Made by a program: the position numbers and the translations under genes. Shown piece after piece: positions 54,078-64,000 of a DNA stretch of 64,000 nucleotides (its first letter is position 1; each line of letters begins with the position of its first letter). The DNA lies in contig JASWHV010000011.1 in the NCBI GenBank assembly GCA_030760725.1, forward strand, positions 86,033,765 through 86,097,764, in the 5' to 3' direction. The stretch is from Neostapfia colusana. Its lineage: Eukaryota; Streptophyta; Magnoliopsida; Poales; Poaceae. The notes under the pieces were generated by a model that ran no database searches, was not told where the DNA came from, and saw only the letters and a program-made list of their open reading frames with translations.

Positions 54078-55364
54078 TTACGAAAGAAAATCTTTGATGA
54101 GGCTCACTTATCAAAGTTTTCTATTCACCCCGGCAGCAACAAAATGTATCAAGAACTCAGAAGAAAGTTTTGGTGGACATGGATGAAGCGCGAGGTTGCA
54201 AAATACGTGTCCGAGTGTGATACATGTCGAAGGGTGAAGGCAGATCATATGCGGAAACCGGGACTGCTGCAACCACTGGGCATTCCTGCCTGGAAGTGGG
54301 AGGACGTGAGCATGGATTTCGTCGTCGGTTTACCCACCACCTTACAGAAACATGATTCTGTGTGGGTGATCGTCAATCGGCTCACCAAAGTTGCCCATTT
54401 CATCCCGGTCAACACCAACTACAACGCCAAGAAGTACGCTGAAATGTACATCTCACGGATTCTATGCTTGTACGGCGTACCCCGTACTATCATATCGGAT
54501 CGGGGCACTTTATTTGTGTCCCGTTTTTGGGAGCAGCTACACGCTGCCTTGGGGACGAAGCTGATCCGTAGTTCAGCCTACCACCCGCAGACGGATGGGC
54601 AAACGGAGCGGGTAAATCAAATCTTAGAAGACATGCTACGAGCTTGCGCTATCAACCACGGCAAGAATTGGGATGATCACTTGCCGTTAGCCGAGTTCTC
54701 GTACAACAATGGGTACCAAGCCAGCATTAAGATGGCGCCCTACGAGGCGCTATACGGAAGAAAATGTCGCACACCATTGAACTGGTGTGAGACTGGCGAA
54801 AGGGTTACCTTCGGGATTGACCTTGTCAACAACGCGGAAGAAAAGGTTCGACTGATTCAAGCGAACCTAAAAGCCGCTCAATCCCGACAGAAACAGTATG
54901 CGGACCGGAGAAGGCGCCCATTACAATTCGAAGTTAAAGAACACGTATATTTACGGGTATCTCCAATGAAGGGCGTAAACAGATTTGGGGTGAGAGGAAA
55001 GTTGGCACCCCGATTCATCAATCCATTCCAGATTACCGAAAGATGTGGATCAGTGGCATACCGGTTGAAATTACCAGAAGCACTTTCCGGTGTGCACGAC
55101 GTCTTTCATATTTCCCAGCTGAGGAAGTGTCTCAAGCTATCAACTACCGTTCAGCTGGAAGACATTGAAGAACTGCAACCGGATCTCACCTATCGGGAGG
55201 AACCGGTGCAGATTATTGATGAAAAGGCCCGAACCACACGCAACCATACGTTGTGGTTCTACAAGGTTCTATGGAGTAATCACTCCATGGACGAAGCGAC
55301 ATGGGAGAGCGAAGAATTCCTTCGCACTAACTACCCTGAATTTTTCACGTCGCATATCCGGTAA
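54078..55364 (+). pseudogene. pol: Tekay-2 integrase with chromodomain-like tail
   Basis: Same frame. Zinc site HPGSNKMYQEL ... CDTCRRVKADH; catalytic Asp in MDFVVGLP, Asp in ISDRGTLFVS, Glu in TDGQTERVN. Then LAPRFINPFQI and a chromodomain-like end WFYKVLWSNHSMDEATWE, and a stop at 55364. The length is full for this lineage. It is read only if the two upstream stops are passed. Confidence 0.93.
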
Positions 55365-55420
55365 TTTTCCACCGTCCTCTCTCTCATTTTCACCTTATAA
55401 TCTCGGGACGAGATTCTTTT

Positions 55421-55433
55421 AAGGGGGGAGGAA
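55421..55433 (+). other. Polypurine tract of Tekay-2
   Basis: AAGGGGGGAGGAA directly before the 3' LTR; primes plus-strand synthesis. Confidence 0.93.
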
Positions 55434-58400
55434 TGTAAGGGCCTCAGTTTTTGACACACATTTGCAGTGTTCATCACCACACCACACACCTCATTTGAGG
55501 AAGAATGATGAACACAAATGAAGAGCAAGTAACAATTATCAACATGCTCATTAGAGAACAAACTTACACATTGCAAAAGTGGTATTTCCCACATGTGATA
55601 TAGATGGGCTGGACATATGAAAACTCCTACACTTTGCTAAGGATGTCCATGCCAAGTTTCACCCAAATTCAAAACCTTTTTGAGGTCAGTTTGGGTATAG
55701 TTAGGAAGAGGGCAGTTTGAAACCATATTCAAATTCAAACTGTTTTTATCCCATGAATTTAAAAGTGGAAGGCATATTCTTACTCAGCTCATTTTTGTGA
55801 GCTCACACGCCAATTTTCACTCCATTTGGAGTTGATCTTGACATGAGCTAAGGGGGAGAAATTCACACTTTATTTGAATTTCAAACTGAACTTGTGCTGA
55901 AATTCATTCAAACCAAACCTCATTTGAACTTTGATCAATTCAAATGGCTCATGGGTGAATAATTTGAATTGCGAAGGGTAGTATGGGGTTCACTGTTTAC
56001 AACAGTGATTAGGAGTAAATTTCAGAGGTTAAAACTGGAGGTGGGACCCACATGTCAGCCACTGCTCAGATCAAACCGACTGAGACTTTTTCACTCGGGT
56101 CGCCGAGCCGCAGCGGTGATCGCCACCGAGGGCAGCCGCCGCGCCAGAATCTGCTTGCCCAGGCGCGTGCGCAAGGCGGTGCAGAGCCTTCTTAAGGCGC
56201 CTGCCCCCCTCCTCGGCCGAGGCACCACCGTTCTTCCCCGCAAGAACTCAGCGCTGGCCGAAAACTTCCGCAGCTCGGACTTGATCGGAGAACACCGATC
56301 GCAGCTTCCTCCGTCCACTCCAGAGCCCCAGCAAGGTACTAGAGACCTTCCTCCGTCCTCCCCGTTGCTAGAATTCGGTTGAAACCGAGTGATATCGGCT
56401 GTGCCGAAAGATCAAACTCGGAACTTGGAACCGCCGCACCTCGAGCTCTCGTGGACAGCCCAACCAGGGCATTGTCACGCCCGAGCCAAGGCACCCTTGG
56501 ACGCGCGGGTGACCGGTGCTGCTCATCCCCGAGCCACAGCTCGAGTGGTTGCTCACCGGCGGCGAATTTCCATTTTTCCCCTTTCTGTGTGCAGAACGAC
56601 CTTCGGGTACGATTCTGTTTAATTCATGCTCTAGAAAGGATTAGAGGGCCTCAAGCCGCTCTCACACGAGCTAGACACGGTAACGCACAAGTTGCCTTCA
56701 CAACTCTGGGCCGGAGAACCTCTGTGCCCGGCGTAATTTGAGGTCTACTACTGGCGGAACGAATGGGCGGCATCGGGCGCACGGTGAGGACCTATTTCGG
56801 GCCTTCCCCGAGCTGCCTCGAGCTCATGTCGACCTTCTCTGAGGTCCACTGATGCTCCCCGACCGGTTTCCCAAGTAGCTGAGGTGCTAGGGTAGTCAGC
56901 CGACATGGCCGAAGTCGTTCTGAGGTGGCGGCTCGTCGCCGACCATGCTCCGGCCGTTGTCATGAGCAGCTGACCCTCAGATCCTGTTCCCCGAGTAAAA
57001 GTAGGCAGGGGTGGCCAGAATCGAGAAGTTTGGAGCTGTACAGCAGCCGGCGGCGAGCTCTCCGGCGAGATCCCTCGGCGGCGGGGCGCGGGTGTCGCGA
57101 GGTTGAAGAAGGGGTGGACCCCAGCTGTCAGCGGCCGATATTTTGAATCGGGATCCAGCTGCGGCCGGGATCGGGTGTGCTGGCACGCAAAACCCTTGTG
57201 GGCCACGATGTTCCATCGCCTAGGCGTGCGACGCGTATCCACTGGGCCCACGCGCGAGTTTAAACTTTTCCCCGATTTTCAGATTTCCTTCAAACTTCAA
57301 ATCCTCATAACTTTGGCTAGAAAGCTCCAAATTGAGTGAACCAAATTTTGCTGGATTCAGCTCTCTGAGTACTTTCCAGAAAATCAAGTTTCACTTCATG
57401 AAATTCCTTATTTCTCCAGAATTAATTCCTCAAAGTTTAAAATGTTAGGAATTTTAACTGGAGAATCCTTTGGAGGAAAATCCTGAAATTTTGCTGAGAT
57501 GTTCACCATAATATCCTTGAGCTACCATAAAAATTTCAGATCCATTTGAGCTCATTTAATCCACCTAATGGTGTGATTAGTGAAACTGTTCCAGAGAAAA
57601 TAGAAAATGTTCAGAAACATTTTTCAGAATTTTCTCTGAAATTGTTTGGCTCATATCTTTAGTTAGGAACCACCAAATTAAGTGAGACCAAATCCATTAG
57701 AACCCTCTGAAAATCTAGTTTTCAGAAAGTCATAGTTTGTTTTATGAAAATCCTTAGAACACCCTAAAAGCCTTTAATTAAGATCAAGGACATAATTAAT
57801 TGTGGAGGGCTCAATTGAGCTTTGCTGCAACTGAAACTTGACCAAGTCTCTGTTTAGGTTGTAACCAAGCCACAGTAAAAGATTCACAGTCATTAGGTCT
57901 TTCTAGCAAGGGTTATAGACTTCACAACTTCAAAGTTAATACAAATGCATTTAAATTGATACATATATTGCTCTTATCATGTAGTCGCTAAGGTCGAGGA
58001 GGAACCCGAAGTCCTAGACTTTGTTACTCCGGAGGAACAGCTAGCCTATGACCAAGAGCAGCAAGGCAAGCTCCGGTTTGCATTAACCCTTTTACAAATT
58101 TTTATTGTTTTGAGCACATACTTGTTTCCTTTGTTCTTTGCATTAGAGTCTTGATTGGAAACCCAACTGCATAGCCGAGAAAACCATGGGTTGGGTTTAG
58201 GATTGAAAACCTCGTTAGCCACTGCATTGCTAGGATAGAGTAGGATTCGGTACAAGTCGAGTAGTTGGAACTACTCGCGAGAATAGGCTAGAGGCACATT
58301 GCTCGGGTAGAGGTAGCACATGATATACATGGCAAGAAAGATGAGACCGAGCGGAGAGTAAGGGCAACAGGACTTTGGGGCCTGTGTGCTATAGCTCCGC

Positions 58401-58535
58401 TTGTGTCGATTGAGGACCGAGCCGTGTGCGGGCCTATTGAACAAGCTAGAACAGTACCGAAGACCTACCGGCTATATGGGAACCGGGAAACTGATGTAAC
58501 TCGGGTAGCTGGTTATTGAGGCATTGCCCGTCGTT
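55434..58535 (+). mobile_element. 3' LTR of Tekay-2, truncated
   Basis: Starts TGTAAGGGCCTCAG and matches 44046-47140 closely, ending abruptly after gcattgcccgtcgtt. The last 940 bp, including hairpin and end, are absent, and Tat-like sequence follows. Confidence 0.95.
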
Positions 58536-58611
58536 TAGAGGGAGGTAACTTGGGCCAGGATGCCCCGGTGTACCTCGAGAAAGGCGTCGCAACCATGAGG
58601 CTGGCGACAGC

Positions 58612-59826
58612 ATGACGTCGGCCTCGACACAACCTGGGGGGCAGATCTTCGCCACGCGAGCCCTGCCTCAGGCATATGCCGCGCAGCATATGCCACAACC
58701 ATATGCGCCGCAAGCAGCGCCCCCGGTCTATGGTACAGACTTGCCCATGCCGGGGTACACGGTGCCAAGTGCGAACCAAGCGTTCGCAGCGCCAATACCT
58801 GCGGCAGCAGGAGCAGGATGTGCGGCCCTTGCACCCCACCTTCGCTTCGCGAGGTGGCCGCGCAAGTTTCGGCCGCACCTGCCCGAGAAGTACGACGGTA
58901 GCGTCAACCCGGCAGAGTTCCTCCAGATCTACTCCACCGCCGTACTTGCCGCAGGAGGGGATGAGGCTGTCATGGCCAACTACTTCCCCATCGCCTTGAC
59001 CGACCCAGCTCGGTCTTGGCTCATGAATCTCCCTCAGGGGTCCATAACCTCCTGAGGAGAGCTCTGCCGGCAATTCGTCGCCAACTTCGGCAGCTCCTAC
59101 ACCAGTCCCGGCACGGAGCTTGACCTCCACGCCGTCAAGCAACAACCTGGGGAGTCTCTACACTCTTTCATCCAACGGTTCCTTCAGGTACGCAACACCA
59201 TCCCGCATATTCAAAGCGCTTATGTGGTGGTGGCGTTCTGGCAGTGTGTCCGGGACGAGAAAATGCTTGAGAAGCTCGCGACCAGAGAAGTCCGCGACGT
59301 CTCTGAGCTCTTCAGCCTGGCGGACAAATGCGCCAGAGCAGCTGAAGGGCGGAACTGGCACTCTCTGCCAACCTCCGGGTCAGGAGGACAGCCCGGGTCC
59401 GGCGCTGCTGCCTATGGGGGTGGCAAGAAGGCCAAGAACCGGGGGAGTGGCAAGATGAAGTCATCGTTCACGGCTCCCGTCGCCGCAGCAGCGACGACTA
59501 GTGGAGCACGGGGGCCACGCCCCGACAAAAGGCAGCGGCAGTCACCGGCCCCAGATAGTGACCAGGGCGGGCTATGCCCCGTGCATGGCACCGGCAACCA
59601 TACTGCTGCCGAGTGCTGGGATATCCAGAGGCTCGCAGAGCGCTTCCGCAAAGGAAGACAGCAGAGAGCTGAAGCACCGCCTTACCCTCAGAGGGATGGC
59701 AAGCAGAAGGTTGATGCCCCAGTCACCGCCACCCTTCAGGTGGGGTTTCAGGAGCCTCAGCGTGTCATAAAGACAATGCATAACGGTGAGGACTCTAGCT
59801 CCGACGGTGACAGGCCAGGGCGGTAG
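58612..59826 (+). pseudogene. gag: Tat F gag
   Basis: One frame from ATG at 58612 with a single TGA at 59053-59055, where E encodes Trp. A Tyr/Pro/Ala-rich linker is followed by the gag core (FRPHLPEKYDGSVNPAEF, GGDEAVMANYFP, ARSWLMNLPQGS, FIQRFLQVRNTIP, ELFSLADKCARAAEG). Next is a Gly/Lys-rich basic region, a CHHC zinc knuckle (CPVHGTGNHTAAEC), the LAERFRKG segment, and the pre-protease linker with GEDSSSDGD. It ends at TAG 59826. It is the best-preserved Tat gag in the window, but its N-terminal part is missing. Confidence 0.88.
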
Positions 59827-60240
59827 CCGGCTGCGGCTGCTGTCCCGGGTCAGTGGAGGCTGCACTGCTGCGGCGTCAACCTTGGAGAAGCCCCAAGTAG
59901 TTGCAGCAGCCCAAGTACCGACCACAATGGTGCAAGGTCAGGCCAGCCTCACCCGAGAGCACGCCTCCGTGCCTTGGACATACCTCCCGGGGGCCGCCCA
60001 AGGTCTGTCAACCCCTTGAAGGCCTTGCCAGAAGAGGAAGACGCCTTAGGTCATCCAAGACAAGCCCGGGTCCACCTACCCCTTGAAGGCCTTAGCCAGA
60101 AGGGGAGAACTCCCCGGGGGCCCCCAGGAGAAGCCGCGCAGGACCTGATCCAGCGTGAAGATAACAACCTCGTCGACGGGACTCGGCTGCAGGTAACACC
60201 CCACAACGCAAGGTCTCGGCTGATGCTCTAAGCACTACTG
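59827..60240 (+). other. Tat F unassigned segment between gag and pol remnant
   Basis: Contains a twofold repeat of ccccttgaaggcctt (near 60012 and 60081). No protease or reverse transcriptase motif visible. Probably scrambled pol or gag linker. Confidence 0.45.
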
Positions 60241-60440
60241 CCAAAGAACCAAACGCGTCAGGGACCTGCAGAAGGGCAACCTGGTGTCGCGGCATGCTCT
60301 TTCCCGAGAAGGACCCATAAACTCTCCCCCGGCAGGGAAGGTCCCTTCCGAATCATGAAAGCTGCCGCCCCAGGTACACATGCCTTTCAACCGAGTGTGG
60401 GATCCTTTCCCAAAATCCTTGGCATGGAGCAACACTGTAA
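60241..60440 (+). pseudogene. pol: Tat F pol C-terminal remnant
   Basis: Pieces in two frames match the end of B pol: RDLQKGNLVSRHALSREGP, GPFRIMKAAAPG and a diverged MEQHCKSY for IEHLRKFY. The integrase core is missing. Confidence 0.7.
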
Positions 60441-61796
60441 GTCCTACTCCCCGAGCATCAGTAGAACAGGGTCGTTCCCTTCTGTAATGAATCCCATAGA
60501 ATTTAGGAACAGAGCTTGGGGCAGCTAAGTCTCAAGGGACGGTACAGGACTACGTCCAGTTTAGCCTGGTTCCGACCCTAAGCGCGTAGAGTCTTGCTTC
60601 CCTTATAGACGAGGCGGAATATTGCCTCCATGTACAGCCAAAATTCCACCTATGGGCATGAACACAGAAACCTGTTCTACTAAGCTCTCTCTCATGCGCT
60701 CATTTAAATTAGGCATTAATTTTTATGATCGCACTATCTATGTTCATCATACATCTAGCTCCCCCTCTCCCGCGCTCATCCATAGTTGGCATTCGCTATC
60801 CTACCGAGGGCGGCCACGCTTGAGGCACCTGCCGATGGCCGAGTGAGTCTCTCGGGCCTCCCCCGGTCAGGTGTTGCGGTGCCAGTTGGTCACCTCCAGG
60901 AAAGGCCTGCGTTGTGCATGGGGGGTCCAGGGTGCGTATCCCGCTTAGCAGGCCATGAGCCTAAGGTGTGCGCATCCTGCCCTCCGGAGGTACAGGGGAG
61001 TACAACCGCTTTGCCTGGTCATGAACCCAAAGCACGTGCACTCTGCTTCCCCAGCGCACGGCCCGGTACTAGGGATCAGACGACAATACCCGGACCTCGG
61101 AGGGAGCCGGAGCTCCGGCGCCTCGAGCAAGAATTGCCCAAGCCCTGTATAACGGATCAGGATCGTAAGACGAATAAGACTAGGAGACGGGAGGGGAGGA
61201 CCCCCCGAGGAGAATTACGTTTCCTCTACCTGTGTGCAGGACCTCCAGGTTACGGCAACGGGGACTGCATGAGGCGGGGGGAAAGGAGCTATCAACTACT
61301 CCGGCCTAGGACTGGAAGGACCGGGTCCCGCCCCTTTAGCAGGGGCGAGGCCCGAAGGCCCCACGTGTCCAGCGGGCCCGGAGCTCCCGCCTCCCCTGAG
61401 GGGGGCTCCGGACTCGCCACGTGGCAGGCGGAAACCGGACCTCCCCCCCCCCCGGTGGGAGGGCTCCGAAAGCCCTACGTGTCCAGCAGGGCCGAAGCTC
61501 CCGCCTCCTAAGGAGGGGCTCCGGACCCGCCACGTGGCAGGCAGATTTGGAGCTCCCCATAGGGCGAGATCCGGAGACCCCCGGGGGCCCCTAACACGGT
61601 TAGGACCCGGGGAAGGTGTCTGTGCAGAGCTCCGAGATTGGAGAAGGCCTCTGAGTACCTTGTGGAGCTAAGGACTCAGTCAGGCAAAGCCAAGAAGGAG
61701 AGAAAAGGCATCATAGACACAAATATCTAAAAGAGTTAAACTATGCGAGGCTCCATGAGCTGGACTACAGACTCTATAAAAAGGGAGAAACAAGTC
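60441..61796 (+). other. Tat F 3' non-coding region
   Basis: Matches 3924-5097 of B: ctaagtctca and tttgtaataga-like start, AT-rich attaatttttatgatcgcac near 60712, two module copies (60925-61060) and the G-box array. Confidence 0.7.
61362..61536. repeat. Internal G-box array in Tat F
   Basis: CACGTG starts at 61362, 61418 and 61531, with TACGTG at 61476; spacing 56, 58 and 55. The flanks ctccggactcgccacgtggc and ccacgtgtccagc are as in B and the LTRs. Confidence 0.85.
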
Positions 61797-63527
61797 CTAA
61801 GGACCACCTGGCTCCCGCTGGAACCTTGCGGCTACAAGGGCGGCCACATCTTCGACTTCAGCCCTGGCAGCTTCCTCCCGCTCCGCGGTTGGGCCCTCTC
61901 TCGCTGGTTCCAGCGAGAAAGAGGGGTCGCGGCTCTTGAAGCATGCCAGCACATGTGAGGCGACCTCTAAGGCTAGGTCGCGTCCCTCGGCCTCAAGCTC
62001 GCTGGCGACCACTGAGTCTAGCCTATCCAGCTTGGCGCCGATCGACTCCAGCGCGGGGATTACCTCCGCCACCTTCAACGCAGGAGCCGCTGCCCTCACC
62101 GGACTGAAGCCAAGAGGGATCAGGGCGGACCCCGCTCGATCAACGAAGCTTAAGACCGCAAGAGCCTCGGAGGACCGCAAGGCCGAGAGCTCCTCCACCT
62201 CGCGACGGGCTGCCTGTAGGGCCTCTAGGTTTCTCTCGGAGAATTCCTTCTCCTTGGCCGCCAGGGAGCTCTCCCGAAGGTGGAGAGTCTTGGCGAGCCG
62301 CTCCAACTCAGAAGCCTTGAAGTCGGCGGCCAACTCCCGTTCCAAGACCGCCCGGCGTTCGCGGGAGACCTGTTCCTCCCTCAGGTCGAGGTCTGCCTTC
62401 AGAATCTCTAGCTCCTCGATCCGAGCTCGAAGGTCATCCTCGCCCGCCGCCAGCTGCGCGGCGAACCTCTCCGCCTCGGCTGCCGTGGAACGCTCCCGTT
62501 CCTCAACGGCGAGTTTACGGCGCTCCATCCGCTGCCGTATCTCCTCAGCGGCAGAGAGGCTCTCCTCGGCCCGGGCGTGTGCCTCCAGGGCCTCCCTGTT
62601 GATCCGCCGCGATTCGGCGTCCATACGGTTGACAGCCTGCTTCAGCCGGTCGAGAAGCACTTCCCTGAAGTCGAGCAACTCCTGCCTAGAGTCGAGCTCG
62701 CTCTTGACCTTCACGGTCCGCTCCTGCAAAAGGTTCCCCCAGGTGAGGAGGCGATCCCGTTCAACTGTATACTCCTCCCGCTCGCGACCTAGTGCAGCCA
62801 AGACCTGCCGGACGCTCGTCTCGGCAAGCGCGAAGGCATCTGCCAGGGGCAATGGAGCAACAGAGGCCGGGGCAGTTCCCCCGACCTCCTCCATCACCTC
62901 GTCCTCAAGAGGAGTCGATGCACCAGCAACCAAGACGAGACGCCGGTCAGGAGAAGCTGGCGCCGGGGCTCTGGCAGCCGGACCTGCCGGGCCCTCTTTG
63001 GCTTCTGGCTTCTTGACCTGTGGAGAGGAGCGAGCCGAGGAAGGCGGTGCTGGAATAAAGGCCAGGCCGCCTGGTGCAGGGTCGACCTGCGATGGCTTGG
63101 GGGCCGTGGCAGCCGTCTCGGCAGGAAGAGATGACGCCGCCGCAGAGTCCGAGCACACCGGAACAGGAGAAGCTCGCGCTGGCTTGGGGGCCACGGCAGT
63201 TGTCCCGGGTTCCGAGCGCAACGGCACAGACTCCCCGCTAGTCGGGGATGGCCGGGAAGCGCGGACACTCCAGCAGGCTCTGAACCCCGACTTCCGAGCC
63301 GGGGTAGGACTCCCAGAGCCCGCTGCTGTCACTGACGATCGCTCCACAGTCGCTTGAGCTGGCGGAGCAGGGGACGCCCCAGAAGCTCCCCTCAACGCAT
63401 CAACCCGGGGCCTCTTTGAGTCGCCACCGGAAGGGGTGCCAGGCACCCCAGGTTCCCGACTTGGCACAGACGACGCCGCTGGAGGAGATCGAGCGCGCTT
63501 CTTCTCTGGTGGCGGGTTGGAGGCCAT
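61797..63527 (-). CDS. Antisense coiled-coil gene of Tat F (N-terminal domain missing)
   Basis: A single open frame on the minus strand. The likely start is the ATG at 63527 (MASNPPPEKKRARS), which corresponds to the start context of the B gene. An upstream in-frame ATG at 63566 extends it. It has a KKRAR basic motif at the N-terminus and a long Pro/Ala/Ser-rich linker. A long charged coiled coil follows (roughly residues 230-470, rich in Glu, Arg and Ala), then the conserved tail FSLEPAREGPTAEREEAARA ending near FQREPGG. Compared with B (5098-7918), the PF04195-like domain and the intron region are both absent, yet the frame is intact for about 576 codons. Function unknown; the retained coding frame suggests either youth or selection. 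Confidence 0.75.
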   Translation of the reverse strand: MASNPPPEKKRARSPPAASSVPSREPGVPGTPSGGDSKRPRVDALRGASGASPAPPAQATVERSSVTAAGSGSPTPARKSGFRACWSVRASRPSPTSGESVPLRSEPGTTAVAPKPARASPVPVCSDSAAASSLPAETAATAPKPSQVDPAPGGLAFIPAPPSSARSSPQVKKPEAKEGPAGPAARAPAPASPDRRLVLVAGASTPLEDEVMEEVGGTAPASVAPLPLADAFALAETSVRQVLAALGREREEYTVERDRLLTWGNLLQERTVKVKSELDSRQELLDFREVLLDRLKQAVNRMDAESRRINREALEAHARAEESLSAAEEIRQRMERRKLAVEERERSTAAEAERFAAQLAAGEDDLRARIEELEILKADLDLREEQVSRERRAVLERELAADFKASELERLAKTLHLRESSLAAKEKEFSERNLEALQAARREVEELSALRSSEALAVLSFVDRAGSALIPLGFSPVRAAAPALKVAEVIPALESIGAKLDRLDSVVASELEAEGRDLALEVASHVLACFKSRDPSFSLEPAREGPTAEREEAARAEVEDVAALVAARFQREPGGP

Positions 63528-64000
63528 GGCGAGGGAGGACTCAAGGGCAAGAGGGCAAAAGCGCAAGAGTCCAAGAAGAAACGCTGGGAGGTGCGAAGGG
63601 AAGCCGCAATGCGGGTAAGAACCCCTCTAAAAACCTTCCCAGGTGCAATTCCAGGCGATTCGGAAGTCTTCGAATACACCGCATCGGCAACCGCTTCGGC
63701 TCCTAGGCCGAGCGCCGATGACAGGTGGACCCAAGCCACCCGACTGAAGCGGTGGGTCAAGGAGTCAGTCTCCTAAGAAGACAGGCCGGCAAGGCACTTC
63801 GGCGGTTCCCGAAGAAAGCGCCGCAACGTGTAGAAGTGGCAGTCTTGGGAACCGCCATAGTAAAAGCAACCATCAAGTGGGTGCACGCTCTCACGATCCC
63901 ACGGCCGTTCGTGCTCCGGGAGCGGTCAATGGGGGACTTAGAGAAAGTGCGCGGATCAGAAGAGACGGAGGTCCCACCTCGGGCTCGCTATCTCCCCCGA
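63528..64000. other. Antisense-gene leader and pre-LTR segment of Tat F
   Basis: Non-coding; parallels 7919-8383 of B closely (ggcggttcccgaagaaagcg, gtgcgcgga, cgctatctcccccga). Confidence 0.65.

Larger units (their letters stand above)
44046..58535 (+). mobile_element. Tekay-2: plus-strand Tekay-type chromovirus, 3' LTR truncated
   Basis: It inserted into the 5' LTR of Tekay-1. Order: 4035-bp 5' LTR, primer site, 1.5-kb leader, extra ORF, gag-pol in one frame with two stops, polypurine tract, and 3102 bp of 3' LTR. The left flank is ATTTT (44041-44045). The right flank is lost because the 3' LTR is cut at 58535, 940 bp short. The two LTRs are about 98% alike by eye, with small indels (for example seven to eight extra bases near 56980), so the element is young. 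Confidence 0.95.
58536..64000 (+). mobile_element. Tat element F, lacking 5' LTR, cut by window end
   Basis: It begins inside gag, after about 14 bases of no clear origin (58536-58549). It has gag through zinc knuckle, then a deletion to the end of integrase, the 3' region with a G-box array, the antisense gene, and the pre-LTR segment. The last bases correspond to about 8383 in B, so the 3' LTR should start some 20 bp beyond the window. Confidence 0.88.

Noticed and set aside
61936..63357. Long plus-strand reading frame of about 470 codons, Arg/Ser-rich
   Set aside because: It is the complement of the antisense coiled-coil gene; the GC-rich codon pattern opens the opposite strand. No domain resemblance.

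Overview
This window is intergenic DNA from a plant nuclear genome, most likely a grass with a large repeat-rich genome (Panicoid-type is my inference). Almost every base belongs to nested LTR retrotransposons. There is no sign of a bacterium, virus genome or organelle. I see no intact cellular gene, no tRNA or rRNA gene and no CRISPR array. The only cellular-gene sequence is a broken two-exon fragment of a prolyl 4-hydroxylase gene.

Layout, left to right. 1-1246: part of a long minus-strand LTR (element A), inserted into the pol gene of a Ty3/Gypsy Tat-lineage element (B, 1247-9482). B keeps two RNase H domains, integrase, an antisense coiled-coil gene with an intron, and a 3' LTR. 9483-9980: a minisatellite and small LTR scraps. 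9981-11504: minus-strand gag and 5' LTR of a small Gypsy element, sitting in an intron of the prolyl 4-hydroxylase fragment (11505-12058). About 12380-27906: a decayed minus-strand Ty1/Copia element carrying a 107-bp CACTA-type MITE in its LTR. It is split by Tat element D (13849-24993, target duplication AAGCA), whose 5' LTR is itself split by a 3.1-kb solo LTR (14869-17955, target duplication CTCAC) of the same family as A. 27912-44045: a minus-strand Tekay-type chromovirus (Tekay-1) that cut the Copia integrase. Its 3' LTR is split by the deleted Tat element E (30226-36897, target duplication GGGTC). Its 5' LTR is split after 63 bp by a plus-strand Tekay-type element (Tekay-2, 44046-58535). 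Tekay-2 has a 4-kb 5' LTR, tRNA-iMet primer site, an extra ORF before gag, near-complete gag-pol, and a truncated 3' LTR. At 58535 that LTR stops abruptly and joins the gag of a fourth Tat copy (F, 58536-64000). F ends just short of its own 3' LTR.

How the parts work: the elements are retrotransposon copies whose gag, protease, reverse transcriptase, RNase H and integrase would make virus-like particles and insert cDNA. None here looks autonomous, because each has stops, frameshifts or deletions. The two Tekay elements are nearest to intact: each gag-pol is a single reading frame interrupted only by a few stops.

The most interesting signals are: (1) a CACGTG (G-box) array with a strict period of about 55-56 bp, found in LTRs of unrelated families and in internal 3' regions of Tat elements; (2) a hairpin at a fixed distance from the 3' end of three Tekay-type LTRs, whose stem changes while pairing is kept; (3) an extra pre-gag ORF with a double-stranded-RNA-binding-like region plus a coiled coil; (4) an intron-containing antisense gene in the Tat elements.
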